This document shows positions 22,990-33,976 of a DNA stretch of 64,000 nt, in pieces. Source of the stretch: Azorinus chamasolen (Eukaryota > Mollusca > Bivalvia > Cardiida > Solecurtidae); the NCBI GenBank assembly GCA_963576725.1, contig OY755241.1:77796701-77860700 (forward strand). The letters are read 5' to 3'. The notes beneath the pieces were generated by a model. It worked only from the letters and a program-made list of their open reading frames with translations. It did not search any database and was not told the origin of the DNA. The position numbers and the translations under genes are program-made. Position 1 is the stretch's first letter. The number at the start of each line of letters is the position of its first letter.

Positions 22990-23512
22990 GCAGAGTAAAT
23001 AGCAGAATTTATGTATGATTTGCATCGAGACAAAAACCTGGCATGCATATTCTGATGCAAACATTCCTAGACTTATTAAAGGTCAAATTATGAGTCAACT
23101 TTAAATTGGCGATAATTTTGTCGCCATTCAACATATATCCTTCAAACGTGACACGCATGTGCAACTTATGGAAACATTTTATGGGTGACTTATTAAGATC
23201 AAGGTCATACATCAATGTCAATTGTCAAATTACAGATCAAATTTAGATTGGCGATACTTTTGTCACCATTCGAAACTTGACATGTGTAACTTATTCAGGT
23301 GAGCATTTTCAGGGGTAACTTATTACGGACAAGACCATACATCAGGTCAAATATCAAATTATGGGTCAAATTTAGAATGGCGATAATTTTAGCAGCATTT
23401 AGCATACATCCGTCAAACTTGTGATGTATGCACGTGTAACTTATTGACGTGAACATGTTTAGAGGTGACTCATTAAAGTCAAGGTCATACGTCAAAGGTC
23501 ATACCGGGGGCA
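22990..23512. repeat. TGACCTT-family degenerate tandem, three units
   Basis: ATTGGCGATAATTTTGTCGCCATTCA and GTGTAACTTATTNAGGTGA recur about every 125-130 bp, with AAGGTCATACATCA phrases. Related to 880-1148; the minus-strand open frames are repeat-derived. Confidence 0.65.
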
Positions 23513-24333
23513 CAGTGTTTCATAAAACTTGTATGATGAATATCCACTAATCTCTTCTCTCCATTGCATTAACGGAATAAGACTAAATATTCCACAAATG
23601 CCATGTAATTACCTTTTGCTTTATTATTGCCAAACTTTTCTCTAACTTATCAGGGGCACCTAGAGGAGAATTGATATTTGGGGCATGCACGTGATAAAAC
23701 AATAGGCGGCTGTTTAGTCGTATTTTCCTATCAGTAGCCTCGAACAATATATGTCACATGACTAGATAAACTTGAAGATGTGCCCCATATAAGATCCACA
23801 CCAATATATTTTATTTCCACTCCATAACTTTCATATTTTTCAGAGAACCATGTGTGATGTGCATATAGTCAAGATCGATAATATAAGGACAGACTTGCAT
23901 GTGCATTTAATATATCTGCAGTGGTTTTTCAGAATTAATTCAAATATTACCCGGGTCTATACCTTCAAGGTCATGTAAAGACGGATGATATGTCTAACTG
24001 ATGTTTTATTTTTGCACAAAAACCTTTTTTCTATGCACAATGGAAATGTTATGTTAAATAGAACTCATATCCAACTTTATGCGGAGGGTGTGTCACACAT
24101 AGAACCCTGGATGAAATTCTCACTGTCAAGATAATTCTAAATAACTACACAGTTGTTTACCATTATCAGAGTTAGATGCTCAGGACGATACATTCAAAAA
24201 TTGTCTTGTATATACTCTAACGAGTCTACAATTTATGTAATTTTGTACACCTAAATTTGTATATTTCAACACCCAGCAGTGTTTTTTCCAAATTTTGCAA
24301 GGCTTATAATTCATTTATTTTTGTTAACTTCAG
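23513..24333. other. Unannotated interval
   Basis: No gene, tandem repeat or clear inverted repeat was recognised. Confidence 0.4.
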
Positions 24334-24471
24334 ATGAGTCACGAGAATGAAGATGTTTCGTACAACAGTCACTTGGATACATTGGAAAAGACGAGGAAAA
24401 CAGACACATTTGGTTCAATATCTTTTATTCAATATTTGGAAGTCTTGTTATATGTAATTTCATTTTTTTAA
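24334..24471 (+). CDS. Candidate small terminal exon resembling the Ser-rich repeat
   Basis: It follows a good acceptor, TTGTTAACTTCAG, and opens with ATG: MSHENEDVSYNSHLDTLEKT, stopping at TAA after 45 codons with a hydrophobic end. ENEDVSYN...D..L..T.KT is similar to ENEDSSLYNAYEWDAHLTSTPKT in the exon at 15795, so it may be a downstream exon of the same gene or a paralogous fragment. Similarity is short, so confidence is low. Confidence 0.3.
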   Translation: MSHENEDVSYNSHLDTLEKTRKTDTFGSISFIQYLEVLLYVISFF

Positions 24472-26465
24472 TCTGGATATTTTCATTGTACATATGTCTC
24501 ATGCAGACAATGGACAACATGTTTGCATTTTTGGATTTTTGTACGCATTTTGTGGGATAAGATTGGTAAGGTTTACACTGGATGTTACTTTGCGAGTGTA
24601 TGTTACTGACAAACTTGTGACCAGAACTGTCACCAGTTGTCTTTAATAGATGAATCTGTCCCGAAGAGAGGATTATAAATAGTGGACACAATATAGGGTT
24701 TGGTGAAGTAACTGTCTGATCAGAGTCTGCACGTTTTGTTTATGATATTATGTATGTCTGACTCTGCAATTATGAAATTTTATATTAATAGTGTTCACGG
24801 TGTCATTATATTTCAAATTATTCAGTCAATGGTTAAATGATAGTTTAAGATTCTACAAACAAATACATGTATTGCCTGGTACCATCTAAACTTTACTACA
24901 ACTCACTGTAGACAGCTTACACTCTCATTTATATCGAAACTGGAGATTTTGCAAGCATTATAAAGCTTTACTTTAAATCAACTCGTTAGGTTATTTTCAT
25001 TGATAATCACTGTTTCCCCGTAAATATCTTTATCCATAATACTTCTTATTTGAAACAGCTGGATATTCGTAGTACATCAATCTGTAAATTGGTTTGAATC
25101 TGATTATCGTCTACACAGTGTCAGAAATGAAGACAAGTGTAGGTTCTAATAAATTGCATTTTCATGGTGTTGATCCCTTATTAGCAGGACTAATATTCTG
25201 GACCTTTCAACATATTGCAGTTTAGTTCTGTGATTATACATAGGGAAAAGTACACTGGTTTAATGAATACAGGTTACTTGATTATCAATACTTTTGTTTA
25301 ATGCTGTAATTGACCAGATATTACTTTAAGTGGTTTATTTGCTGATTTTTTATCTCTCTATATTTTCCTAATTTCGTTTCGTTGGAAAAGATTGATTGAT
25401 GTTATATCTGCATAAACCTTCACTCCATAAATATTACACCTTTGCAAACAGAATAGACACACATCAGAAAGCTCCATTAGTCGTTGTTAGTTCAGCATAT
25501 ACTTTATTTACATTATATTATGTACGCCTTTGATACATGATAAACTGTATATATGACATGATATACTTGTATATATGTTTGTGGTGGACGTTTCTAAATT
25601 GGTAATTAGTTGGGAATCCGTGGTGTAAAAAGTCGCTTATTTTTCGAGGTCCGTGGCATTTTTAGTAGAAATGTTCGAATACCATAATTGTGTTGCCAGA
25701 TACTAATTATTTATGGTTTTGGCCCATGCCACTGCCAAAACCCTCTTTGAATGTCAGAAACTAGGTCAAAGGTCAAATGAGTGCAAAATATAATAAAATC
25801 TCTATATAGTATAACATAGTCATAATTTTCACAATTCCAATACGTTTTTGCATTTAAATTCTTAGCAATGTCTCCGCAGTAAGTATAGAAATATTTATGG
25901 CGCATTTCAGGAAGTTTTGAGTGACCTGTTATGATTGCAAGTTCGGAAAATATCGTTTTAAATACATGTACGGTACATTATCATACAATATATATATATA
26001 TATAACTTTGATGCACATCTGTGCAAGTTATAATACCTCTTCACGCAGATGTATCATTTAGAGATTATAATTAAAGAAGATTAGTCTATTATTGCCGTAA
26101 TCTCAGTGTGATATTGGTATGTTTTATTGTACACTATGTCAAATATTAGCTGTCTGTATCATTAGCGATTGAAACACCATAGCTGCTGGTGACTATGGCG
26201 ATGTTTTTATATAATGAATTGAAATATTTTACCTACACCAGCAGTACCCATCATGGCCATGACAAAACCCTTTCTGCATTTGTGGGGACATATATATTCC
26301 GGATATTGATTGGCCATTTCAACAGTTACTGGCCATAGGTACCCACTCTAACTCAACAATAGGCATATTCAGGCTATGAGTAACCTTCCCTATCCGTGAT
26401 GACAACAATCTATATGTTATTGCCACAAACAATCACTAGTTATCAGATATACATCAATACCTGGA
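24472..26465. other. Unannotated AT-rich interval
   Basis: A (TA)n run at 25987-26003 and a half MITE-A core at 25440-25480 were seen. No exon could be supported. Confidence 0.35.
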
Positions 26466-26739
26466 ATAAGTGAGTATATTTCCTTCACGAAGGAAGCCTA
26501 CCCCACATCATGTACACCCTTCGAAAGAGGCTAACACATGGTCTATGGCCATCAAAATGGCTGAATTTGCAGCACACTTGGAAAATCTGCCCCTTTACGA
26601 ATCTGTACTCTATGTGATATATCCAGTGGTCCCTTCTAAGTTGACATCCCCCAGGTTCAGCCTGCCATGGTTCAGCCAGGTTCAGCCAGCCATGGTGCAA
26701 CTCAATCACCCGCCGTTTCTCACGAAAGAAGAAATGTGC

Positions 26740-27870
26740 GTACAAATAGTGCTGAGGACCAAGGTACAGAAGGACTGGCGCATATACAAGGGGCTACAGA
26801 AAACTTGCAAAGAAGTGCAAAGGAAGCTCATGCTCTTGATGTGTATGTGATTGACTTATTGACAGATACCAGCTGTAAGAAACTTTACACTTTTGTTAAG
26901 AGCAAGGCATGAAATGTGACAGCTCGGGAATAGCACCACTGGAGAATGGTGCCATTAACAATGTTGATACACAAATCAAAGATAAAATACTGAACCAGTA
27001 GTTCTCTGTCTTTACACTTGAGGACCTATCTCTCATTTGTGCCTTTTGAGAGTATCCTTATTCGAATGCCCTTCCTATTCATGTCACGATAACAGGTGTC
27101 TGCACGCTTCTTAACGGCCTTAATCTCCACAAAGCTATCTGTCCAGACGCAATATTATCAAGGTTCTTGAAAGAGATGGCACATTCACTGGCTCCTGCTC
27201 TTGTTCTGATCTTCCAGGACTTACGACCAGGGTGAAGTCACCAGTGATTGGAAGATTTCATGTTTATCCTGTATACAAGACAATGGTCAAGAATAACCCC
27301 TTTAAACTATTGACATGTGTCCCTAACTTCTGTCACATGTCTGATTCTGGAATATATCAGCTTGCATTACCATTACATCATCTCCGGAAGCACCGTTTCT
27401 GTGAGACACAACTAATCAACATGGTCAATGACCTTGTGTCAGGTATGGACCAGTCCTATCAGATTGACGCAAACGTTTGACAAAGTGTCTTACAGACACC
27501 TTTTTCTTAAGCTCCAACACTATGATGTATATTGCAAAATGCTTGATTGTATCCAACAGCCAACAAGTCAGACTGGAAGGTGTTTCCTCTGAGTCAGTAG
27601 CGATGCATCCAGTGTTCATCAATGTCCTGTTCGCACTCCTTTCCTTTCCCTCGCATGCAATGATAAACCGACAGACCACACTCTTCTTGTCGACTCTTTG
27701 CTGAGGCCTCACCTTTGTGCCGAGTCAATAGAAGATACAGACGTCTTCCAGAATGATATCGACAGTCTGTAGAAAAGGGAAGAGACTGGGTTCAATGCAG
27801 AGAAGTGCTAGGTCCTGCTTATCACCTACAAGACCAGTTATACTGTCCATAGCATGAAACGGAAGACAAC
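26740..27870 (+). pseudogene. Decayed non-LTR reverse transcriptase, part 1
   Basis: Pieces of a CR1/Jockey-type reverse transcriptase run in order across several frames. About 27120-27220 gives LHKAI-PDA and RFLKEMAHSLAPALVLIFQD; 27385-27480 gives KHRFCETQLINMVNDLVSGM and DQSYQIDA; 27480-27530 gives FDKVSYRHLFLKLQHYD; 27540-27650 gives IVSNSQQVRLEGVSSESVA; 27740-27830 gives VFQNDIDSL and FNAEKC. The catalytic FADD box is not intact. Many stops and shifts show it is dead. Confidence 0.72.
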
Positions 27871-27906
27871 AAAGAAGGCAAAATAACTTGGGACATAACT
27901 GTCTTT

Positions 27907-28640
27907 ACTTCTTGTTTTGAAAATTGAATACCGCTTAAGCCGGCGCTAGGGGGCGTGAGCAGTGTTGCACTTTCAATTACTGTTCATGAACAGACTCAAT
28001 AAAACCGAGTCTGCAATTTTCTCTTTTTGTGTTGCAATTTTTGCTCTCGGGGGATCACCTCCCTTCAGAATTGATAATCTTCACAACAGCAGGTGTTAAG
28101 TACTTGTGTGGCGGCCGTAAAACGTCGCCCCGTACTTCATTCTCAGTGTTGTTATACCTTCTGGTCCTTCGAGATCATGAATTTCAGTACTTCTTGTTTT
28201 GAAAATTGAATACCGCTTAAGCCGGTGCTAGGGGGCGTGAGCAGTGTTGCACTTTCAATTACTGTTCATGAACAGACTCAATAAAACCGAGTCTGCAATT
28301 TTCTCTTTTTGTGTTGCAATTTTTGCTCTCGGGGGATCACCTCCCTTCAGAATTTATAATCTTCACAACAGCAGGTGTTAAGTACTTGTGTGGCGGCCGT
28401 AAAACGTCGCCCCGTACTTCATTATCAGTGTTGTTATACCTTCTGGTCCTTCGAGATCATGAATTTCAGTACTTCTTGTTTTGAAAATTGAATACCGCTT
28501 AAGCCGGTGCTAGGGGGCGTGAGCAGTGTTGCACTTTCAATTACTGTTCATGAACAGACTCAATAAAACCGAGTCTGCAATTTTCTCTTTTTGTGTTGCA
28601 ATGTTTGCTCTCGGGGGATCACCTCCCTTCAGAATTTTAA
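27907..28640. repeat. 282-bp tandem repeat, about 2.6 copies, inside the dead RT
   Basis: Unit starts (ACTTCTTGTTTTGAAAATTG) are at 27907, 28189 and 28471; copies are nearly identical. Each unit contains CTGTTCATGAACAG and the blocks GCTTAAGCCGG and TCTCGGGGGATCACC. An inverted diverged copy is at 16720-16905 and another at about 58137-58430, so the unit is a dispersed family that was tandemly amplified here. Confidence 0.9.
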
Positions 28641-28960
28641 ATTGTCTTGAAAGTCCCGAGTCGATATGGTCATAAAGGAAGCAACATCCACATCCGTTCT
28701 AAGCAGGAATATTGGATCCTCCCAAAAGTCAACCAAGGAGGCATGTTATGTAAAACTCCTGATAAGTCTGCAGGTTAAGTGCACATCTTTTGTTTTGGAT
28801 CCACATACGAAGGCCATGACAAAGCATGTGGAGATGGTCCAACGTAGAGCTACCATATTTGTAATTTTGCATTATTGCAAAACAAGTGCTCAGCGTTGGT
28901 GCCATGCTCAATACGATTTGCCCAAACAAAGGCAGACACAAGTAAAGGCCGTTCTATAGG
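28641..28960 (+). pseudogene. Decayed non-LTR reverse transcriptase, part 2 (thumb region)
   Basis: The frame reads SRNIGSSQKSTKEACYVKLL and then FVLDPHTKAMTKHVEMVQRR, matching the RRNL...VK..AY..LVRP.LEYAS.VWDPHT......LE.VQRRAARF region after the RT core of CR1/Jockey elements. It resumes where part 1 stops (AKYLG...), the gap being filled by the 282-bp tandem array. Confidence 0.72.
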
Positions 28961-29264
28961 TTTGTAAATGATTTTGTTGCAGCTGACGCCCACCTTCTGA
29001 CGCCCTTACGGTGCACCTGCAAGAGGCCATTCCTTAAAGGCATTTCAAAGCTCCTTATAAAAGTGACCCCCTATATACACAGTGTCCAGCTGTGCTCCTG
29101 CAGTGTCCAGTCAGAGTCCATAGCCATAAGAGATAAAGTTATGCAATTATACATTGATCCTCTTTGATGGTAGCCCGCCTTATCAGTTTGTGTATCAGAG
29201 GTCTGACAGTCAACTCCCAAAATACACAGCATGGGGTTAATGGGTCAACATTCCTTTCGAAATG

Positions 29265-29400
29265 CCTTTAAGATTCGTTCCAAGGTTTTGCAGGACCAAT
29301 TTCCTGAGGGAATATTTCTTCCACTCTGCTGTCAACATCATCTGGTACAAGCTACCATAACATCAAGCGATAGCTCCCAACTTTCCAGGTTAAGATTTTA
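29265..29400 (+). pseudogene. 3' remnant of the same reverse transcriptase ORF
   Basis: QDQFLREYFFHSAVNIIWYK followed by LP resembles the common C-terminal phrase ...FF.R....WN.LP of these ORFs. The region between 28960 and 29265 holds no clear motif, only a frame-broken continuation. Confidence 0.45.
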
Positions 29401-30580
29401 ACCGTCATGTACCCTTCTTCTGTTTGCAACGTTTTAACCTGTTTTTTAACTTACAAATTGGACCCTCCCTCACATATGTGCATATCACAATGGTGCGAGT
29501 ATGCCTGCTTTAAAGCGGCCAAGCATGACAAATTAAGAAGCAGAAGATACAAACACAGAGTTTATGTAGTAAACTAGTATTGCAGTATTCAACAGATACA
29601 TTGGAATATCTTTATTCAAGACAAGTGCAGACATGAATTGTCCCATCTGCCATCAAATCATGACGAGGTGGATATATGGCTTGGACGCTGCTAGAAAGGG
29701 GTCAAGGCTGGATAGTTGTCAAATGCCAAGATTTTGATGTACTGCTTGTACTGATACATGTATACCATCTTGGACCTTTATGCACTGACGTCTGAATGAT
29801 GGCTTGGAAAAACAAAATTGTATTTTCCGCAAGTTATCTCAAGATGTCTGCCGGAACATGCCAGGGTATCATGCAATAACTGGAGGTAACATAACCCTTG
29901 CTTTCAGTGGAATAGGAAAGAAGACCTGTTGGAAGTAATATTTTACATGTCCGATCTGCTTTCAGATATTTGAAGAGATGCACTGTCAGACAATGCACAA
30001 ACGTTTGATGTATGGTGTCTGGAGAACCCATTGATTTTGCAAGAATTTCACAATATGGTTAACGTAGAGAAAACACTTGAATTGGCTCCACCAACAAAGG
30101 ATGTACTTGAACTGAAAATTTCAAGGGCAAACTATCAAGCAGCTATATAGATCTGAGCTGATGGATAGACATTAATGTTATTGATACTAACACATAGCAA
30201 GACGGTGCTGAACCTTTATAAGTAGTTTGGAAATGTACCAAAAGAACTTGATGCTTGCATTGAACAAATATATTCGCTGTAGATGCTTCAATGAAGCTTA
30301 AAAACACACTAACATGTGTTTGCGATGGTGTTAATTGTACCAACCAAGAAAATATACATAAAAATATAGTGAATTAATTAGTTACTTTAAACAGAGCTGA
30401 AAGTTTTGTTTAGGTGTTCATTTACCCCACCCACTTTACTTTAAGAAGTATGTGTGCATACTATATAGCTGGTATGACTCCAATGTTTTTTTCAGTAGCA
30501 GTCTGTCTAACCTTTATTTTAACGTAATTTGTTTTTGTTAAATAGCATCATCGTTATATGTTGATTTAGCTTATTTTGGT
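29401..30580. other. Unannotated interval
   Basis: Mixed-composition DNA between the dead RT and the next repeat; no motif recognised in either strand. Confidence 0.35.
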
Positions 30581-30584
30581 TGCT

Positions 30585-30800
30585 GGCCGTTCCAAGGCGG
30601 TACTCCTGCTTTCATCCTACGGTCAATTTTGTTGTTTAATATGCACAATGTTTAATGTTTTTCGTCTTGATATGCGTCCTGTTATGTTTTGTCTTGTGGC
30701 TTTACCTTGTATTGTTTGATGGTGTTTGGTGCGGTGTCATTTCGTGTGTAGCTATCCCTGTTTGACTATTTTCCATATTTAATGATTTTTCTGGGTTTTG
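30585..30800. repeat. Dispersed family marked by CCGTTCCAAGGCGGTA
   Basis: GGCCGTTCCAAGGCGGTACTCCTG ... TGTTTGATGGTGTTTGGTGCGGTGTC. Reverse-oriented relatives lie at 40150-40335 (CACCAAACACCACCAAACAAG .. TACCGCCTTGGAACGGTCAG) and 59790-60110. Confidence 0.65.
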
Positions 30801-30878
30801 TTCTCATTTATATTCATGAATATTCAAACAATATATTTTACAAAAAGTAAGCGTAAATTAAAGGCCAATGTTTAACCT

Positions 30879-31640
30879 TTATTTTGGTAACATTTTTGTT
30901 ATTTTACACCTAAGATTGATAAAGTGGTCTTCGTTAATATCACCAAGAACAATTATTTTTGGATTTAATTCTTGAGCCTGTTCTATGTTTATATTAAACT
31001 CGTCCCAGAAGCACACATGTGTATTTGGCGGGCGGTAAACAGTACACACCAGAAATGATTCGCCATGAAATTTCACCTCGATCCATAACATGTCTAAATG
31101 ATCACTTTCTAAATCAGGAAGGTGTTTTGAAAATAATTCATTTGATATATAGCAAAGCAATCCACCTGAAAAGGGTGTTTTGTCGTTACGGTATAATGGT
31201 GTGTTTTCCAAAAATATGTCATTTGAATTTATAGTTGCCGAAATGCATGTATCTGTAAGGCAGAGAATATTGTGATCAAACAGGTCTGATTTTATAATTT
31301 CTAGTTTGTTTCTTATACTTCTGATATTTAGATGTAAAAGGGAAATAGTGTCATAGTACGAACTAGTTTGGTACGGGAGAGGTCCCGGATTTTTTTCAAC
31401 ATCGCCTGACATCAATACAAGAAGCAGAATAGTAACTGAAAACTCAATATTGATAAAAAGCTGAGTAGAAAAGTGACAACTCAGATTAAGACATTGTCTA
31501 CATGTTTTTAGCCATGAACTTACATAACAACTTAAATGCCAGACAGGATACCATGAGTAGTAAAGCGTGACCATCACTCTTTGAGATCTAAGATTAAAAA
31601 CTCCTACGGCCGATCTCCATTGAATTAGGTCATTACCCAT
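30879..31640 (-). pseudogene. Truncated non-LTR retrotransposon ORF: 2A peptide plus AP-endonuclease domain
   Basis: The 253-codon ORF begins with about 75 residues containing a hydrophobic run (FSVTILLLVLM), then SGDVEKNPGP, the 2A ribosome-skipping motif (31380-31403 for DVEKNPGP). An APE-type endonuclease of a CR1/L2/Jockey-like element follows: SLLHLNIRSIRNK, ILCLTDTC, GGLLCYIS, LDMLWIEV, VCTVYRPP, VLGDINED. The usual ETW is DTC here. The ORF ends at NLRCKITKMLPK, before any reverse transcriptase, so the copy is truncated at its 3' side. Its 5' UTR probably extends to about 31830. Confidence 0.85.
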
Positions 31641-31837
31641 TAGGATAGATTAGGACAAACAGAACGTAAGCAGATTAACGTAAGGATCGGCGTATGAGAA
31701 ATCTCCAACTCAGCATCCAAAACGTGCATATCTTGCAAGTATCCAGCAGTAAAGGTAACGAGAAAAGAAGGGAAGGAAGGAACAGAAAAGAGATAGAACA
31801 ACAACAAAACTGAACAAGAGATGTCACAGTCACGTGA

Positions 31838-32968
31838 CAAATGCCCCCAAAAATTGTACCCTGTGACCTTGACCTTTGACCCATGGACCAGGGAGTTGAC
31901 ACATTGTCTTTGTGTGGTGAACATTTGTGCCAGGTTCCTTTGAAATCCATTCACAGATAAACAAGTAATTGTACCCTGTGACCTTGACCTTTGACATATG
32001 GACCAGGGAGCTGAACGCGACACATCATCTTTGTCTGGTGAACATCTGTGCCAAGTTATATTGGAATCCATTGATAGATAAAGATGTTACAGACCGGACA
32101 CGAAATTTGTGACAAAGTAATTGTACCCTGTGACCTTGACCTATGGACCAGGGAGTTGAAAGCGACACATCATCTTTGTCTGGTGAACCTTTGTGCCAAA
32201 TCATATTGAAATCCATTGATATATAAAGAAGTTACAGACTGGACACGAAATTTGTGACAAAGTAATTGTACCCTGTGACCTTGACCTTTGACCCATGGAC
32301 CTGGGAGTTGAAAGCGACACATCGTCTTTGTGTGGTGAACATTTGTGCAAAGTTATATTGAAATCCATTGATAGATAAAAAAAGTTACAGGCCGGACACG
32401 AAATTTGTTACAAAGTAATTGTACCCTGTGACCTTGACATTTGACCCATGGACCTGGGAGTTGAACGCGACACATTGTCTTTGTATGGTGAACATTTGTG
32501 CCAAGTTATATTGAAATCCATTGATAGATGAAGAAGTAACAGACCGGACACGGAATTTGTGACAAAGTTATTGTACCCTGTGACCTTGACCTTTGACCCA
32601 TAGACCTGGGAGTTGAACGCGACACATTGTCTTTGTGTGGTGAACATTTGTGGGTAGTTATATTGAAATCCATTGATAGATGAAGAAGTTACAGACCGGA
32701 CACGAAATTTGTGACAAAGTAATTGTACCCTGTGACCTTGACCTTTGACCCACGGACCAGGGAGTTGAACGCGACACATCGTCTCTGCCTGGTGAACATT
32801 TGTGGCAAGTTATATTGAAATCCATTGATAGATGAAGAAGTTACAGACCGGACACGAATTTGGGACGGAAGGACAGACGGACGGACGGACAGACGGACGG
32901 ACGGACGGACGGACAGACGGAAGGACGGACAATGCGATTACTATATGCCCGCCTTCGGGGGCATAAAA
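31838..32968. repeat. Tandem element, about 147-bp units, second copy
   Basis: Begins GACAAATGCCCCCAAAAATTG, about seven units of the GTTACAGACCGGACACGAAATTTG type, then (GGAC)n at 32870-32925 and GCCCGCCTTCGGGGGCATAAAAAT. It abuts the 5' side of the 2A-retroelement. Confidence 0.92.
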
Positions 32969-33711
32969 ATTGCAAATTTGAGAAGACATTAAGATGGCAA
33001 AAATAAACGAATACATTCAAAGGAATGAAAAAATACACCAAATGATATTCCATAAAACTTCTAGGTAAGCGTCGAACACGTTTAATAAGGTTCAAATACA
33101 TTTAAGAAAACAACAATACTGTATCATGTCTAGTACTACTGTGATACACCAATAAATTTCACGAAGAGTGACGCAACTGAACCAGGGGCACAATTAGCCA
33201 GCGGAACAAATGAGCATGGAAATGCATGCACATACATATACCACACATACACTGAGAAAACTCGATATCCCAAAATAGGATAAGTCGATCCTCAGGAAAA
33301 CTCGATCAAAGCACTCCGTACTTTGAAATTTACAATACAGAATTGTCCTTAAATAATCACTATGCATATTTATAAACACACGTGGCAGATTAGCGCAGGT
33401 CTATAGTAACGCCGAAATCTCATACAGGGGCTTTCAGCATTACTTCAGACCCGCATTAAGCTGTGAACTTAGAAATTGTTCGATGCTAAGAGACTCAAAT
33501 CACTGTTATCGCGAAGTAATTTGTATGGGTCCATTGAGGTTCAAAATACCACAGTTGTATGGGTCCATTGAGGTTCAAAATACCGCAGTTCAACCGTACA
33601 TGTACATGGTACACATCATACATATAACCCATGCGCATACAAACTCAAAAATACACGCACACATATACACGCATACACACACATCTACACCGCCCCTAGT
33701 ATACCGACATT

Positions 33712-33976
33712 CTATACGACAATGGTCGCTTTGTTCTTGTTCCCAGCTTCACATTGTTCTAGCGCGAGTTCTGCGTCACACGAGTCGAATGCAGCGTACC
33801 AGGATACGACCGTTGGATCCAACTTCAGTGAGAACTGTTTCCATATCTTGCCGAGGTTGCCGCTGTAGCAGGGGTTTTTCTTCACTTCTCGGACATATGC
33901 AAGGCATTCCGAACGACACACTCCCTGAGAACAATATTCCGTGACGCCTGAGGATATCGCGGCAGTTTGCGGATCA
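33712..33976 (-). CDS. Exon J: terminal exon, Cys-rich C-terminus and stop
   Basis: Acceptor TCTTTGAAG|T, 87 codons and a TAG at 33712-33714. It includes VTEYCSQGVCRSECLAYVRE, then KKNPCYSGNLGKIWKQF, VVSWYAAFDSCDAELALEQC and a basic end NKNKATIVV. Six cysteines and no hydrophobic helix, so the product is predicted soluble and secreted rather than membrane-anchored. No polyadenylation signal was confidently placed downstream. Confidence 0.82.

Noticed and set aside
26470..26850. 126-codon plus-strand open frame before the RT
   Set aside because: No family recognised; it may be part of the decayed retroelement 5' region, but there is no motif to support it.
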